Assembly: GCA_946885735.1 (NCBI GenBank)
Contig: CAMPGW010000008.1
Span: forward strand, 1 to 53,502
Length of the DNA stretch: 53,502 nucleotides
Reading direction: 5' to 3'
From: an uncultured Gammaproteobacteria bacterium
GTDB lineage: Bacteria; Pseudomonadota; Gammaproteobacteria; Xanthomonadales; Xanthomonadaceae
Shown one piece after another: positions 25,156 to 33,894 of the stretch. The translations under genes and the position numbers were made by a program. Below the pieces are notes generated by a model. The model searched no databases and was not told where the DNA came from. It saw nothing but the letters and a program-made list of their open reading frames with translations. Every line of letters begins with the position of its first letter. The first letter of the stretch is position 1.

Positions 25156-25725
25156 TCAGAAGCTGGCGCGCACGCCCAGCATCCAGGCGTCGGTGCCGTT
25201 GCCGAACTCGGCTTCACCGGTGACGCCCCACATCTGGTTGAACTTGTACTGGGCGCCGACGGTGCCGCTGATGTCGCCGCTGTAGTCGCTCTGGTCGTAG
25301 TAGTTGGCCTTCACGAAGCCCTCGACGTTGCTGGTGAGGGCCGAGCGCGCGCCGACCGAGGCGCGGGCGCCGTCGATGCGGTACACGTCCGCGTCGTAGT
25401 TCTGGTAGGCCAGCTCGGCGATCAGGTCGGTGTTGTCGGCCAGCGGGTGGTGGTAGCCGATGCCGAGTTCGTTGGCGTCCACGTCGTTGTCGATGTCGAT
25501 GTCGAAGTCGTCCTCGTCGGCGTCGAGCTTGCTCCAGCTGCCGAAGCCGTAGAGGCCCGAGCTGCCGAAGTCGAAGCTACCGCGCAGGCCCCAGCCGTTG
25601 CCGCCGTCGACGTCGAGGTAATCGGCTTCCAGCCAGGTGTAGCTCAGGCCCTTGGCGGGTTCCGCGGCCTGGGCGGCCATCGGCAAGGCGGCGGCGAGAG
25701 CAAGGGCGAATAGCGTCTTTTTCAT
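25156..25725 (-). CDS. Ax21-family outer-membrane protein (first copy)
   Basis: The 189-residue protein has a clear signal peptide (MKKTLFALALAAALPMAAQA) and a mature part of alternating beta strands, rich in Tyr, Gly and Asp. It ends in Phe (GVRASF), the usual signal for assembly by the BAM machinery. It resembles the Ax21/OmpA-like small barrels of Xanthomonas and Stenotrophomonas. A stretch at about 70-84 is very acidic. Its biological role is uncertain; past claims for Ax21 signalling have been disputed. A second copy lies upstream on the same strand. Confidence 0.85.
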   Translation of the reverse strand: MKKTLFALALAAALPMAAQAAEPAKGLSYTWLEADYLDVDGGNGWGLRGSFDFGSSGLYGFGSWSKLDADEDDFDIDIDNDVDANELGIGYHHPLADNTDLIAELAYQNYDADVYRIDGARASVGARSALTSNVEGFVKANYYDQSDYSGDISGTVGAQYKFNQMWGVTGEAEFGNGTDAWMLGVRASF

Positions 25726-25897
25726 GGGTGGTCCTCTTTATTGTGGTGAGTCGGCTCCTCGCGGAGCGCGGCCACTATCGGCACCGCCCATGCAATTGGC
25801 ACTTAACGCAAGCAACGTGAACGGGGAACTATTCGCCCATGCGTCGCGGATTTTCTTAACGAATCCGCGCAAGCGATTCGCGGCCGCCGAAAACGAA

Positions 25898-25922
25898 GCG
25901 GGCCCGGCAATGCCGGGCCCGC
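25898..25922 (-). terminator. Terminator of the second Ax21-like gene
   Basis: Perfect 11-base arms GCGGGCCCGGC / GCCGGGCCCGC enclose AAT, 26 bases after the minus-strand stop. On the minus strand it is followed by TTCGTTTT, a moderate T tract. It separates the two Ax21-like genes into independent transcripts. Confidence 0.8.
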
Positions 25923-25948
25923 GGGTGCCGCATGTGCCCAGCGATGGA

Positions 25949-26533
25949 TCAGAAGCTGGCGCGCACGCCCAGGCCCCAGGTGTTGATGCGCTCGTCGAAC
26001 AACTTGGTGGTGTCGTACGAAGCGGTGATGCCCCAGGTCTGGTTGATGTGGTACACGCCGGCGACGCGCGCGCCCAGTTCGCTGCCGCCCCAATCAGCGT
26101 CGCTGATGTCGGTGTAGTAGGCCTTGACGCTGCCCTCGAACTTCGGCGCGAGCATGCCGCGGAAGCCGGCGGCGACGCGGTAGCCATTGGCGCTGTCGCT
26201 GCCGATCCCGTCGATGTCACCGCCGACGTCCACGTAGCCGAGTTCGGCGAAGAAATCGGCCTTCTCCGACAGGGCGTGATGCCAGCCGACGTTGACGGTG
26301 GTCTCGTCGAGTTCCACGCCGAAGTCGTTGTTGTCGACGCGGCGGTAGGACGCCGAGCCATACCAGCTGTCGCTGAAGCCGACCGAGCCGGTGAGGCCGA
26401 AGCCGTCGCCGTTCTCGCCCGCGAAGCGGGAATCGAGGTAGCTGGCTTCGACGTAGGAGTAGTTCAGTTCGCCCGCCTGGGCCGACAACGGAAGAGCCGC
26501 CGCCAGGGCCAGGGCAAAAATGGAACGCATCAT
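25949..26533 (-). CDS. Ax21-family outer-membrane protein (second copy)
   Basis: The 194-residue protein shares its layout with the neighbour at 25156-25725: a signal peptide ending AQAGE, an opening YSYVEASYLD, a conserved WHHALSEKADFFAELGY block and the same final LGVRASF. The two are diverged tandem paralogues. The protein is predicted to be a small outer-membrane beta barrel. Alternative starts are the two adjacent ATG codons at 26533 and 26530. The separate terminator suggests independent expression. Confidence 0.85.
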   Translation of the reverse strand: MMRSIFALALAAALPLSAQAGELNYSYVEASYLDSRFAGENGDGFGLTGSVGFSDSWYGSASYRRVDNNDFGVELDETTVNVGWHHALSEKADFFAELGYVDVGGDIDGIGSDSANGYRVAAGFRGMLAPKFEGSVKAYYTDISDADWGGSELGARVAGVYHINQTWGITASYDTTKLFDERINTWGLGVRASF

Positions 26534-26643
26534 TGTTTTTCATTCCTTGGAAACATTGACGCCACGCGGCCGCGTGGCGTGCGACGGAGAGTCCGTCGGC
26601 GCGAATCCTAGCGGCGGTACGACGCCAGCGGACCTGCCAAAGG

Positions 26644-27108
26644 TCACTGCGCGCCGGCGAACTCCAGCTGGCGCCATGCCTCGAACACCGCCACCGCGAC
26701 GGCGTTGGAGAGATTGAGGCTGCGTTGCCCTGGCCGCATCGGCAGGCGCACGCGATGGCCCTCGGGAAATGCGGCGAGTACGTCCGCAGCCAGTCCCCGC
26801 GACTCGGACCCGAACAGCAGCGCGTCGCCGGCGCGCCATGCGATCGTGTCGTGGCGCTGCGCGCCGTGGGTGCTGAAGGCGAACCAGCGCGCGCCCGGGA
26901 GCGCATCCATGCAGGCCTCGATGGAGGCGTGCGCGCGCACGTCGGCGAACTCGTGGTAGTCCAGGCCCGCGCGCCGCAGGCGGGCGTCATCGAGTTCGAA
27001 ACCCAGCGGACCGACCAGGTGCAGCTCGCAACCGGTGTTCGCGCACAGGCGGATCACGTTGCCGGTGTTGGGCGGGATCTCGGGCTGGTAGAGGACGACG
27101 CGCAGCAT
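26644..27108 (-). CDS. trmL: tRNA (cytidine/uridine-34-2'-O)-methyltransferase TrmL
   Basis: The 154-residue protein is a minimal SPOUT-class methyltransferase, which modifies the wobble base of tRNA-Leu using SAM. The start MLRVVLYQPEIPPNTGNVIR is diagnostic. The knot region includes LLFGSESRGL, RLPMRPGQRSLNLSNAVAVA and a final short helix. It acts in the cytosol as a dimer. It is upstream of the Ax21-like genes on the same strand, separated by 110 bases in which I see no clear signal. Confidence 0.95.
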   Translation of the reverse strand: MLRVVLYQPEIPPNTGNVIRLCANTGCELHLVGPLGFELDDARLRRAGLDYHEFADVRAHASIEACMDALPGARWFAFSTHGAQRHDTIAWRAGDALLFGSESRGLAADVLAAFPEGHRVRLPMRPGQRSLNLSNAVAVAVFEAWRQLEFAGAQ

Positions 27109-27156
27109 GGCGCGCAGTCTAGACGGGTGGCGCCGCGGGCGCGGGGCTCGCGTGCG

Positions 27157-27402
27157 TCAGGCGCGGCAGGGCGAGCGCAGGCGGACGACGAAATGGCCGA
27201 GGTCTGCCGGTGCCTGCGCCAGCACCAGCGCGTGCTCGCGCGGCCCGTCCAGCTCGCAGACGGCCTGCACCAGTTCCGCGCGCACCGCCGTCGCCACCGC
27301 GGCCGGCTCCGGGCGCGGGGCATCGACGAAGCCGAGCAGCGCGAATACCGCCAGCAGGGGCAGGGCGAGGCGGCCGCGGGAAAGTTGGGTGGCGAGGGAC
27401 AT
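27157..27402 (-). CDS. Small exported hypothetical protein
   Basis: The 81-residue product has a hydrophobic N-terminal segment (about 10-27) that could be a signal peptide or membrane anchor, and a short soluble part with two Cys residues (AVCELD and SPCRA) that could form a disulfide. GGAG stands seven bases before the ATG. No family is recognised. It lies between trmL and another exported unknown protein on the same strand. Confidence 0.5.
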   Translation of the reverse strand: MSLATQLSRGRLALPLLAVFALLGFVDAPRPEPAAVATAVRAELVQAVCELDGPREHALVLAQAPADLGHFVVRLRSPCRA

Positions 27403-27477
27403 GGCAGGCTCCGGACGATGTTGCGGTTTCGCTGGAACATCTGCAGGAACCGTGCCAGCGGCGGTTTCCTTGAGAAA

Positions 27478-28350
27478 TCAATTGCTTGCGGACGGACTGT
27501 CCGGCGTCCGCAGGGCCTGGCGGGCGTCCGCCCGCTGTCCGCGCGGGCAGGCGGACAGCGCCGCCGTCGCCGCCTGCCGCCAGCCAGACTCCGCGGCCGC
27601 GCGAGGCGGCGCCGCAAAGTCGATCCGCGCCACCCACTGTCCATCGCCGCGCTCATCGCGCAGGTTCGCCAAGCCTTCGAAGCGCAGCAGGCGGCGGCTG
27701 CGCTCGCCGTAGCTGACCTCGATATGCGGCGCGATCCAGCGCAGCATGCCGCCGAGCGCGAGTCGGAAAGTGATCGCCGACTCGCCGGCGACGGTGCGCA
27801 AGGCGCCGGTGCGCTGCACGGTGAAGCCGAGGCTGCGTAGGCGCGAGGGCAGGGCGAACTCGAGCGGGAGCCGCTGCCCTGCCGCCAGCGCCGTCCAGTG
27901 GCGGCGGATGAATTCGTCGAAGCCGGCGTCGGCGACCAGGCTCGCCGCGGCCAGCGCGCGGGCCGACTCCGCGCCGCCTGCGCGCTCCCGGAAGAACAGC
28001 GTCGGCAGGCCGCCGGTGCGGCGCAGGCCTTCGCGGTAACCGCTGCGCGCGTCCTCCAGCTCGAACTCGGGCGCCAGCCGAGAGCGCCGGTAGTCCACCC
28101 GCTTGCGGGCGAAGGCGCCGCCGTCGGCGCAGCGATACAGGGTCAGGCGTTCGAGCGGCACGCCGTCCTGGTGGCGCAGCCAGTGCTGCTCGCGGTAAAG
28201 CTCGCGGCCATGCACCGGGTCGCGCGCGACGCCTTCCTCGAAGCGGATGCCTGCCGCGCCGACCGGCATCGCCAGCACGGCCAGCACCCAGGCACAGCAG
28301 GCCGCAAGCGGCACGCCGACCTTGTAAATCTTCGGTGAAACCGTGTCCAT
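27478..28350 (-). CDS. Exported hypothetical protein
   Basis: The 290-residue protein has a hydrophobic signal-like segment at about 10-33 (ending VGAAG) and a mature domain rich in charged residues and beta strands. I recognise no family. Landmarks include GRELYREQHWLRH, LTLYRCADGGAFARKRVDYR and IAPHIEVSYGERSRRLLRFEGLANL. The pattern of antiparallel strands suggests a periplasmic domain. It is divergent from the M16 peptidase gene with 84 bases between starts. Confidence 0.72.
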   Translation of the reverse strand: MDTVSPKIYKVGVPLAACCAWVLAVLAMPVGAAGIRFEEGVARDPVHGRELYREQHWLRHQDGVPLERLTLYRCADGGAFARKRVDYRRSRLAPEFELEDARSGYREGLRRTGGLPTLFFRERAGGAESARALAAASLVADAGFDEFIRRHWTALAAGQRLPLEFALPSRLRSLGFTVQRTGALRTVAGESAITFRLALGGMLRWIAPHIEVSYGERSRRLLRFEGLANLRDERGDGQWVARIDFAAPPRAAAESGWRQAATAALSACPRGQRADARQALRTPDSPSASN

Positions 28351-28434
28351 GCGCCGACTATGCGGCCGCGGCGGGTGTATGCGGCGTCAATCGCGGCTAG
28401 CATGGCGGCCTAGACCGTCCGCAGGAATCCCCAC

Positions 28435-31311
28435 ATGTCTCCAGCCCCGCGCCCGCTTCGGGCCCATGTCCTCGCCCTTGCCCTCGCGCTGGCCTGCACT
28501 GGCGCCGTGCCGGTCCTCGCGGCCGCGCCGAAGGACTCCGCGCCCGCCGCCGTGGACATCGCCTACGAGCAGTTCACCCTGCCCAACGGCCTGCGCGTGA
28601 TCGTGCACACCGACCGCAAGGCGCCGATCGTGGCGGTCAACATCTGGTACCACGTCGGTTCCAAGGACGAGCCGCAGGGCCGCTCGGGCTTCGCCCACCT
28701 GTTCGAGCACCTGATGTTCCAGAATTCGGAGAACCACAAGGGCGAGTACTTCGCGCCCTTCAAGCAGGTCGGCGTGACCGACCAGAACGGCACCACCAAC
28801 ACCGATCGCACCAACTACTTCCAGAACGTGCCGACCACCGCGCTCGACACCGCGCTGTGGATGGAATCCGACCGCATGGGCCACCTGCTCGGCGCGATCG
28901 GCGAGGCCGAGTTGAACGAGCAGCGCGGCGTGGTGCAGAACGAGAAGCGCCAGGGCGAGAACCAGCCCTACGGCCGCAGCTGGACCTTCCTGCAGAACGC
29001 GCTGTATCCGAAGGGGCACCCGTATCACCACACCGTCATCGGCTCGATGAACGACCTCAACGCCGCCTCGCTCGAGGACGTGAAGGGCTGGTTCCGCAGC
29101 TGGTACGGCCCGAACAACGCGGTGCTGGTGCTGGCCGGCGACATCGACCTGGCGACCGCGAAGGAAAAGGCGGCGAAGTTCTTCGGCCACATCCCGGCCT
29201 CGGCGACGCTGGTGCCGAAGGCGCCGATGGTCGCCGCCCGCACCGCCACCACCCGCGCCGCGCTCACCGACGACGTCTCGCAGGTGCGGATCGTGCGCGT
29301 GTGGAACGTGCCGCAGTACAGCTCGGAGGAAGTCGAGGACCTGCAGCTGTTCGCGCAGGTGCTCGGCGGCAGCCGCACCTCGCGGCTCGATCGCCGGCTG
29401 ACCCACGGCGACAAGTTGGTGGATTCGATCAGCGCCTCGATGGATGCCTCCGAACTGGGCGGCACCTTCGACGTCAGCGCCATGGTCAAGTCCGACGTGG
29501 ATCCGGCGCGCGTCGAAGCGGCGATCGACGAGGAACTGCAGCGCCTGTTGCGCGACGGCCCCACCGCCGAGGAACTCGAACAGGCCCGCACCGTGTTCCG
29601 CGCCGGCTTCGTGCGCGGCATCGAGCGCATCGGCGGCTTCGGCGGCAAAGCCGACGTGCTGGCCGGCTGCACCGTGTACGTCGGCGCCCCCGGCTGCTTC
29701 CGCGAGCAACTCGCGCGCCTGGAGCGCGCTACGCCGGAAAGCGTGCGCGCCGCCGGCCGCAAGTGGCTCAGCCGCGGCGACCACGTGATGACCGTGAGCC
29801 CGGGGTCGGTCACCGAAATCGTCGAGGAGCCCTCGGCGCAGGTGGCGGCCGCGGCCGTCCCGCCCGCCGATCCGAAATACCGCACCCTGCCGCCCGGCGT
29901 GGACCGCAGCGCCGGCGTGCCGATCACCAAGACCTTCCCGGACCTGAAGTTCCCGCCGCTGCAACGCGCGACCCTGTCCAACGGCACCCGCGTCATCCTC
30001 GCCGAGCGCCATGACGTGCCGATCGTGCAGATGAGCATGGAGTTCCCGGCCGGCTTCGCCTCCGACCGTGGCCGCAAGGCCGGCACCGCCAGCTTCACCA
30101 TGGGCATGCTCGACGAGGGCGCCGGCGACTACGACGCGCTGGCCCTCGGCGCGAAGATCGAATCGCTGGGTGCGTCCATCGGCGCCGGCGCCGGCCTGGA
30201 TTCCGCCGAAGTGACGCTGTCGGCGCTCAAGGACAAGCTCGATCCCTCGATCGCGCTGTACGCCGACGTGGTGCGGCGCCCGCGCCTGGACCCGGCCGAC
30301 ATCGAGCGCGTGCGCGCGGTCTGGCTCGCCGGCATCCGCCGCGAGAAGAAGTCGCCCGCCGGCATGATCCAGCGCGTGAGCGGCCCGTTGGTGTACGGCG
30401 CCGGCCATCCCTACGCGATCCCGCAATCGGGCAATGGCTACGAGGCCGACATCGCCGCGCTGGCCCGCGACGACCTGCAGGCCTGGCGCGAGGCCTACCT
30501 GCGGCCGGACACCGCCACGGTGATGGTGGTGGGCGACACCACCCTGGCCGAGATCGTGCCGCTGCTGGAGAAGCATTTCGGTGACTGGCGCGCGCCGGCC
30601 GGCGCTGCCGCGCCCGTCGTCGCCGTTCCGGCGGTGCCGGCGCCGGCGCGGCCGCGGGTGTTCCTGATCGACCAGCCAAAGGCGCTGCAATCCAACATCG
30701 TCGTCGCCCAGCTGGCGCCGCCGTCCACCGACGCGAACACCATCGACTTCGAGATCGCCAACGCGGTGTTCGGCGGCGACTTCACCTCGCGCCTGAACAT
30801 GAACCTGCGCGAGGACAAGCACTGGTCCTACGGCGCCCGCAGCGGCGCCGGCAATGCCCTGGGCCAGCGCCTGTGGATGGCCAGCGCGCCGGTGCAGAGC
30901 GACAAGACCCTGGAGTCGATCGCCGAGATCCGCCGCGAGATCGCCGAGTACACCAGCGGCGCACGCCCGGCCGACGCCGCGGAAGTCGCGCGCATCCAGG
31001 CCATCACCGTGCGCAGCCTGCCCGGTTCCTACGAGACCGGCCGCGCGGTGCTCGGCACGATCGGCGCGATCAACCGCTACGGCCGCCCGGACGACTACGT
31101 GGTCCAGCGCAAGGCGCGCATCGAGTCGCTGACCCCGGCGATGGTGCAGCAGGCGGTGTCGGTCTTCGATCCGAAGGCGATGACCTGGATCATCGTCGGC
31201 GACCTGTCGAAGATCGAAGCAGGCATCCGCGCAATGGACCTGGGCGAGGTGACGGTGGTGGACGCGGACGGCAAGCCGGTGGCCGCCGCGGTATCGTCCG
31301 CGGCGAAATAG
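28435..31311 (+). CDS. Exported M16-family zinc metallopeptidase
   Basis: The 958-residue protein has a signal peptide (cleavage near VLAAA, about residue 30) and two M16 peptidase halves. The N-terminal half has the inverted zinc motif HLFEH at residues 88-92 and the downstream Glu in NEKRQGE, so it should be active. The second half (from about 500) lacks HxxEH, as in heterodimer-like M16B enzymes such as pitrilysin-type PqqL homologues. It is probably periplasmic and degrades peptides. The ATG at 28435 gives the signal peptide. A DUF4156 lipoprotein gene follows. Confidence 0.94.
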   Translation: MSPAPRPLRAHVLALALALACTGAVPVLAAAPKDSAPAAVDIAYEQFTLPNGLRVIVHTDRKAPIVAVNIWYHVGSKDEPQGRSGFAHLFEHLMFQNSENHKGEYFAPFKQVGVTDQNGTTNTDRTNYFQNVPTTALDTALWMESDRMGHLLGAIGEAELNEQRGVVQNEKRQGENQPYGRSWTFLQNALYPKGHPYHHTVIGSMNDLNAASLEDVKGWFRSWYGPNNAVLVLAGDIDLATAKEKAAKFFGHIPASATLVPKAPMVAARTATTRAALTDDVSQVRIVRVWNVPQYSSEEVEDLQLFAQVLGGSRTSRLDRRLTHGDKLVDSISASMDASELGGTFDVSAMVKSDVDPARVEAAIDEELQRLLRDGPTAEELEQARTVFRAGFVRGIERIGGFGGKADVLAGCTVYVGAPGCFREQLARLERATPESVRAAGRKWLSRGDHVMTVSPGSVTEIVEEPSAQVAAAAVPPADPKYRTLPPGVDRSAGVPITKTFPDLKFPPLQRATLSNGTRVILAERHDVPIVQMSMEFPAGFASDRGRKAGTASFTMGMLDEGAGDYDALALGAKIESLGASIGAGAGLDSAEVTLSALKDKLDPSIALYADVVRRPRLDPADIERVRAVWLAGIRREKKSPAGMIQRVSGPLVYGAGHPYAIPQSGNGYEADIAALARDDLQAWREAYLRPDTATVMVVGDTTLAEIVPLLEKHFGDWRAPAGAAAPVVAVPAVPAPARPRVFLIDQPKALQSNIVVAQLAPPSTDANTIDFEIANAVFGGDFTSRLNMNLREDKHWSYGARSGAGNALGQRLWMASAPVQSDKTLESIAEIRREIAEYTSGARPADAAEVARIQAITVRSLPGSYETGRAVLGTIGAINRYGRPDDYVVQRKARIESLTPAMVQQAVSVFDPKAMTWIIVGDLSKIEAGIRAMDLGEVTVVDADGKPVAAAVSSAAK

Positions 31312-31396
31312 CGCGCTTCGCTCATTGCCGGTTCACGACGGGGGCGACCACAATCGTCCCCGTCGTCGTTTTACGAGCCTACCCGGGAGTTGCCGC

Positions 31397-31789
31397 ATGC
31401 GCGTCTCGTACCTGTTCCCCGCCCTGTTCGCCGTGGCCTGCGTGCCGGCCTGCACCTTCGTCAAGATGGCGCCTGGCGCCGACGAGGTCAGCGTGGTCGC
31501 GCAAGGTCGCTCGCTCGCCGGCTGCGAGAAGCGCGGCGCGGTCGAGGTGTCGGTGAAGGACCGCCTGGGTCCGTACGAGCGCGACGACATGCGCGTGCGC
31601 GACGAGCTCGAGACGCTGGCGCGCAACGAGGCGCCGAGCCTGGCCGCGGACACCATCCAGCCCGAGGGTCCGCCGAACGACGGGGTGCAACGCTTCACCG
31701 CGTTTCGCTGCGCCGGCTCCCGCCTCGCGCCGGCCGCCGCGCCCGAGGCCGTCGATCGCGCGGAAACCGCCCCCCTGAGCGACGACTAG
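31397..31789 (+). CDS. DUF4156 lipoprotein
   Basis: The 130-residue protein has a lipoprotein-type signal peptide with candidate lipobox VPAC at about residue 17. The mature part matches DUF4156: CTFVKMAPGADEVSVV, GCEKRGAVEVSV, and LARNEAPSLAADTI. Members are small cell-envelope lipoproteins of unknown function. GGGAG precedes the ATG at 31397, which is preferred to an upstream in-frame ATG because the signal peptide starts there. The C-terminal 25 residues are disordered. Confidence 0.85.
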   Translation: MRVSYLFPALFAVACVPACTFVKMAPGADEVSVVAQGRSLAGCEKRGAVEVSVKDRLGPYERDDMRVRDELETLARNEAPSLAADTIQPEGPPNDGVQRFTAFRCAGSRLAPAAAPEAVDRAETAPLSDD

Positions 31790-31903
31790 GCTTCCCGCCT
31801 CTCGGCATAAGTGATTGATCGGTCGCGGATTCGTCTAGCGGCCATTGAGGGAAGGGCGGGCAAGCCCTACTGTAGGAGGGTTTTCCCCGCAGGCTGCCCC
31901 CCC

Positions 31904-32920
31904 ATGCTGTTCCAGAACGTCGCCATCGCCGGGCTCGCGCACGTCGATGCACCGCACTCGCTGACCTCGGCGGACATCAACGCCCGCCTCAAGCCCACCA
32001 TGGACCGCCTGGGGATTCGCACGGACGTGCTCGGCGACATCGCCGGCATCCATGCGCGCCGGCTTTGGGACCAGGGGGTCGAAGCCTCCGACGCCGCCAC
32101 GCTCGCCGCCGAGAAGGCCATCGCCGACGCCGGCATCGACCGCGATCGCATCGGCCTGCTGGTCAACACCTCGGTCAGCCGCGACTACTTGGAACCCTCC
32201 ACGGCCAGCATCGTGTCCGGCAACCTGCGCCTGTCGGAGCACTGCCAGAACTTCGACGTCGCCAACGCCTGCCTGGCCTTCATGAACGGCATGGACATCG
32301 CCTCGCGCATGATCGAGCGCGGCGAGATCGAGTACGCGCTGGTGGTGGACGGCGAAACCGCCAACCAGGTGTACGAGAACACCATGGCGCGGCTCAACGC
32401 GCCCGACGTGACCGAGGAGCAGTTCCGCAGCGAACTCGCCTCGCTGACCTTGGGCTGCGGCGCCGCCGCGATGGTGCTCTCGCGCAGCGACCTCTCGCCC
32501 GATGCGCCGCGCTACAAGGGCGGCGTGACGCGCGCGGCCACCGAGTGGAACGGCCTGTGCCGCGGCAACCTCGACCGCATGGTCACCGACACCCGCATGC
32601 TGCTGATCGAGGGCCTCAAGCTCGCCAGCAAGACCTTCGCCGCGGCCAAGCTGGCGATGGGCTGGGTGGTGGGCGAGATCGACGAGTTCGTCATCCACCA
32701 GGTCAGCCGCGTGCACACCGACGCGATGGTCAAGGCCTTCGGCATCGACCCGAAGAAAGTGCTGACCATCTTCCACGAGCACGGCAACATCGGCCCGGCC
32801 TCGGTGCCGATCGTGCTGAGCAAGCTGCGCGAGCTCGGCCGACTGAAGAAGGGCCACCGCGTGGCCTTGCTGGGCATCGGCTCGGGGCTGAATTGCTCGA
32901 TGGCCGAGGTGGTCTGGTAG
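31904..32920 (+). CDS. oleA: OleA, 3-oxoacyl-forming thiolase of olefin synthesis
   Basis: The 338-residue enzyme joins two fatty acyl-CoAs head to head to form a beta-keto acid, the first step of long-chain olefin synthesis. The catalytic Cys123 (NACLAF), His265 (VIHQVSRVH) and Asn295 (HGNIGPAS) are present. Glu97 (YLEPST), characteristic of OleA rather than FabH, is also there. The start MLFQNVAIAGLAHVDAPH is that of the Xanthomonas enzyme. It lacks a strong ribosome site. The other ole genes follow on the same strand but are separated by opposite-strand genes. Confidence 0.95.
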   Translation: MLFQNVAIAGLAHVDAPHSLTSADINARLKPTMDRLGIRTDVLGDIAGIHARRLWDQGVEASDAATLAAEKAIADAGIDRDRIGLLVNTSVSRDYLEPSTASIVSGNLRLSEHCQNFDVANACLAFMNGMDIASRMIERGEIEYALVVDGETANQVYENTMARLNAPDVTEEQFRSELASLTLGCGAAAMVLSRSDLSPDAPRYKGGVTRAATEWNGLCRGNLDRMVTDTRMLLIEGLKLASKTFAAAKLAMGWVVGEIDEFVIHQVSRVHTDAMVKAFGIDPKKVLTIFHEHGNIGPASVPIVLSKLRELGRLKKGHRVALLGIGSGLNCSMAEVVW

Positions 32921-32948
32921 TTGGCTGAATTTCTGCATGAGTCCGGCT

Positions 32949-33042
32949 GCCGGTGGCCTTATCGCCGGGACGCCGTGAATACGTCCCTGTAGGCTCGTCA
33001 GCGCCATCCATGGCGCTGAAGCCCGGCGATAAGGCCCCCGGC
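32949..33042. repeat. Nested-palindrome intergenic element, copy B
   Basis: Outer arms of 21 bases (32949-32969 and 33022-33042) pair with one mismatch, and 15 of these bases are uninterrupted (GGCCTTATCGCCGGG). They enclose a 52-base core with TACGTCCCTGTAGG and an inner palindrome TCAGCGCCAT / ATGGCGCTGA. The core aligns with copy A at 25011-25060. It lies between oleA and the convergent amidase gene. Confidence 0.8.
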
Positions 33043-33094
33043 ATCCGGCCTCCGCGGGACTTCCGCGGGGCGTGGGAAAAGGCGGTTCAGCGGA

Positions 33095-33829
33095 TCAGGG
33101 TGCGCTGCCTGAGGGCGCCAGGCCGTAGAGCAGGCGGGCGTCTTCGGCGTCGAGTTGCGGCGGCAGGTCGTCTCGGCCGCGGAAGCGCAGGTGGAAGGCG
33201 CGGATTGCCGCCTCCGGGTCTGACATCGGATAGCCGAAGGCGCGCAGGGCCGCTGTTGCATCGAAGCCCGGCGGCGGATCGCCGCGATCCTCGGGCCACA
33301 CGCCGAACCCGCGTTCGGCCAATGCCTTCCAGGGGAAATGCTTGCCGGGGTCGATCTTGCGGTCGGGCGCCAGGTCGGCGTGGCCGATGATTTGCCGGCG
33401 CGGGATGCCGTGGCGCGTGCACAGGTCCTCGAGCAGCTTCACCAATGCCTCGAACTGCGCCGGTGCGAAGGGCTCCTCGCCGTCGTTGTCGAGTTCGATG
33501 CCGATCGAGGCCGAGTTGAGGTCGGTGATGGTGCCCCAGCGGCCCGGGCCGGCGTGCCAGGCGCGGCGATCATCGGACACCAGCTGCAGGATGCGGCCGT
33601 CCTCGCCGACCAGGTAGTGCGCGCTGACCGGACCGCCGCTGTTGCGCGTGCGCAGGGTGTGCAGGCTCTGAGCGACCGAGTCCTGCGAGGTGAAGTGCAG
33701 CACCACCAGGATCGGCCCGCGCGCGTTGTGGTTGGGCGAGGGCGCCCACTCGGCCAGCGGGCTGCGCACCGGCGCCGCGGTGCAGGCTGACAGCAGCAAT
33801 AGCATGGCGGCGATCAGGGTCGTCTTCAT
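33095..33829 (-). CDS. AmiD-like N-acetylmuramoyl-L-alanine amidase lipoprotein
   Basis: The 244-residue protein has a lipoprotein signal with lipobox LLSAC and an Amidase_2 domain. Zinc ligands are seen as the His in VVLHFTSQ, the His in IIGHADLAPDRK and the nearby Asp. Further typical elements are SAHYLVGEDG, AWHAGPGRWG and SIGIELDN. It would cleave the amide between muramic acid and the stem peptide from the outer membrane, in cell-wall recycling. It is on the opposite strand inside the ole locus and is convergent with oleA. The ATG at 33829 starts the signal peptide. Confidence 0.92.
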   Translation of the reverse strand: MKTTLIAAMLLLLSACTAAPVRSPLAEWAPSPNHNARGPILVVLHFTSQDSVAQSLHTLRTRNSGGPVSAHYLVGEDGRILQLVSDDRRAWHAGPGRWGTITDLNSASIGIELDNDGEEPFAPAQFEALVKLLEDLCTRHGIPRRQIIGHADLAPDRKIDPGKHFPWKALAERGFGVWPEDRGDPPPGFDATAALRAFGYPMSDPEAAIRAFHLRFRGRDDLPPQLDAEDARLLYGLAPSGSAP

Positions 33830-33894
33830 GACGGAAGTTTGGCACAGGCGCAAAGCCGCCGGGACGGACCGCCAATCACCGCTAGAATGCCGGC

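Noticed and set aside
24978..33042. Nested palindromes as integron attC sites
   Set aside because: The required GTTRRRY / RYYYAAC core sites are absent and there is no integrase or cassette arrangement.
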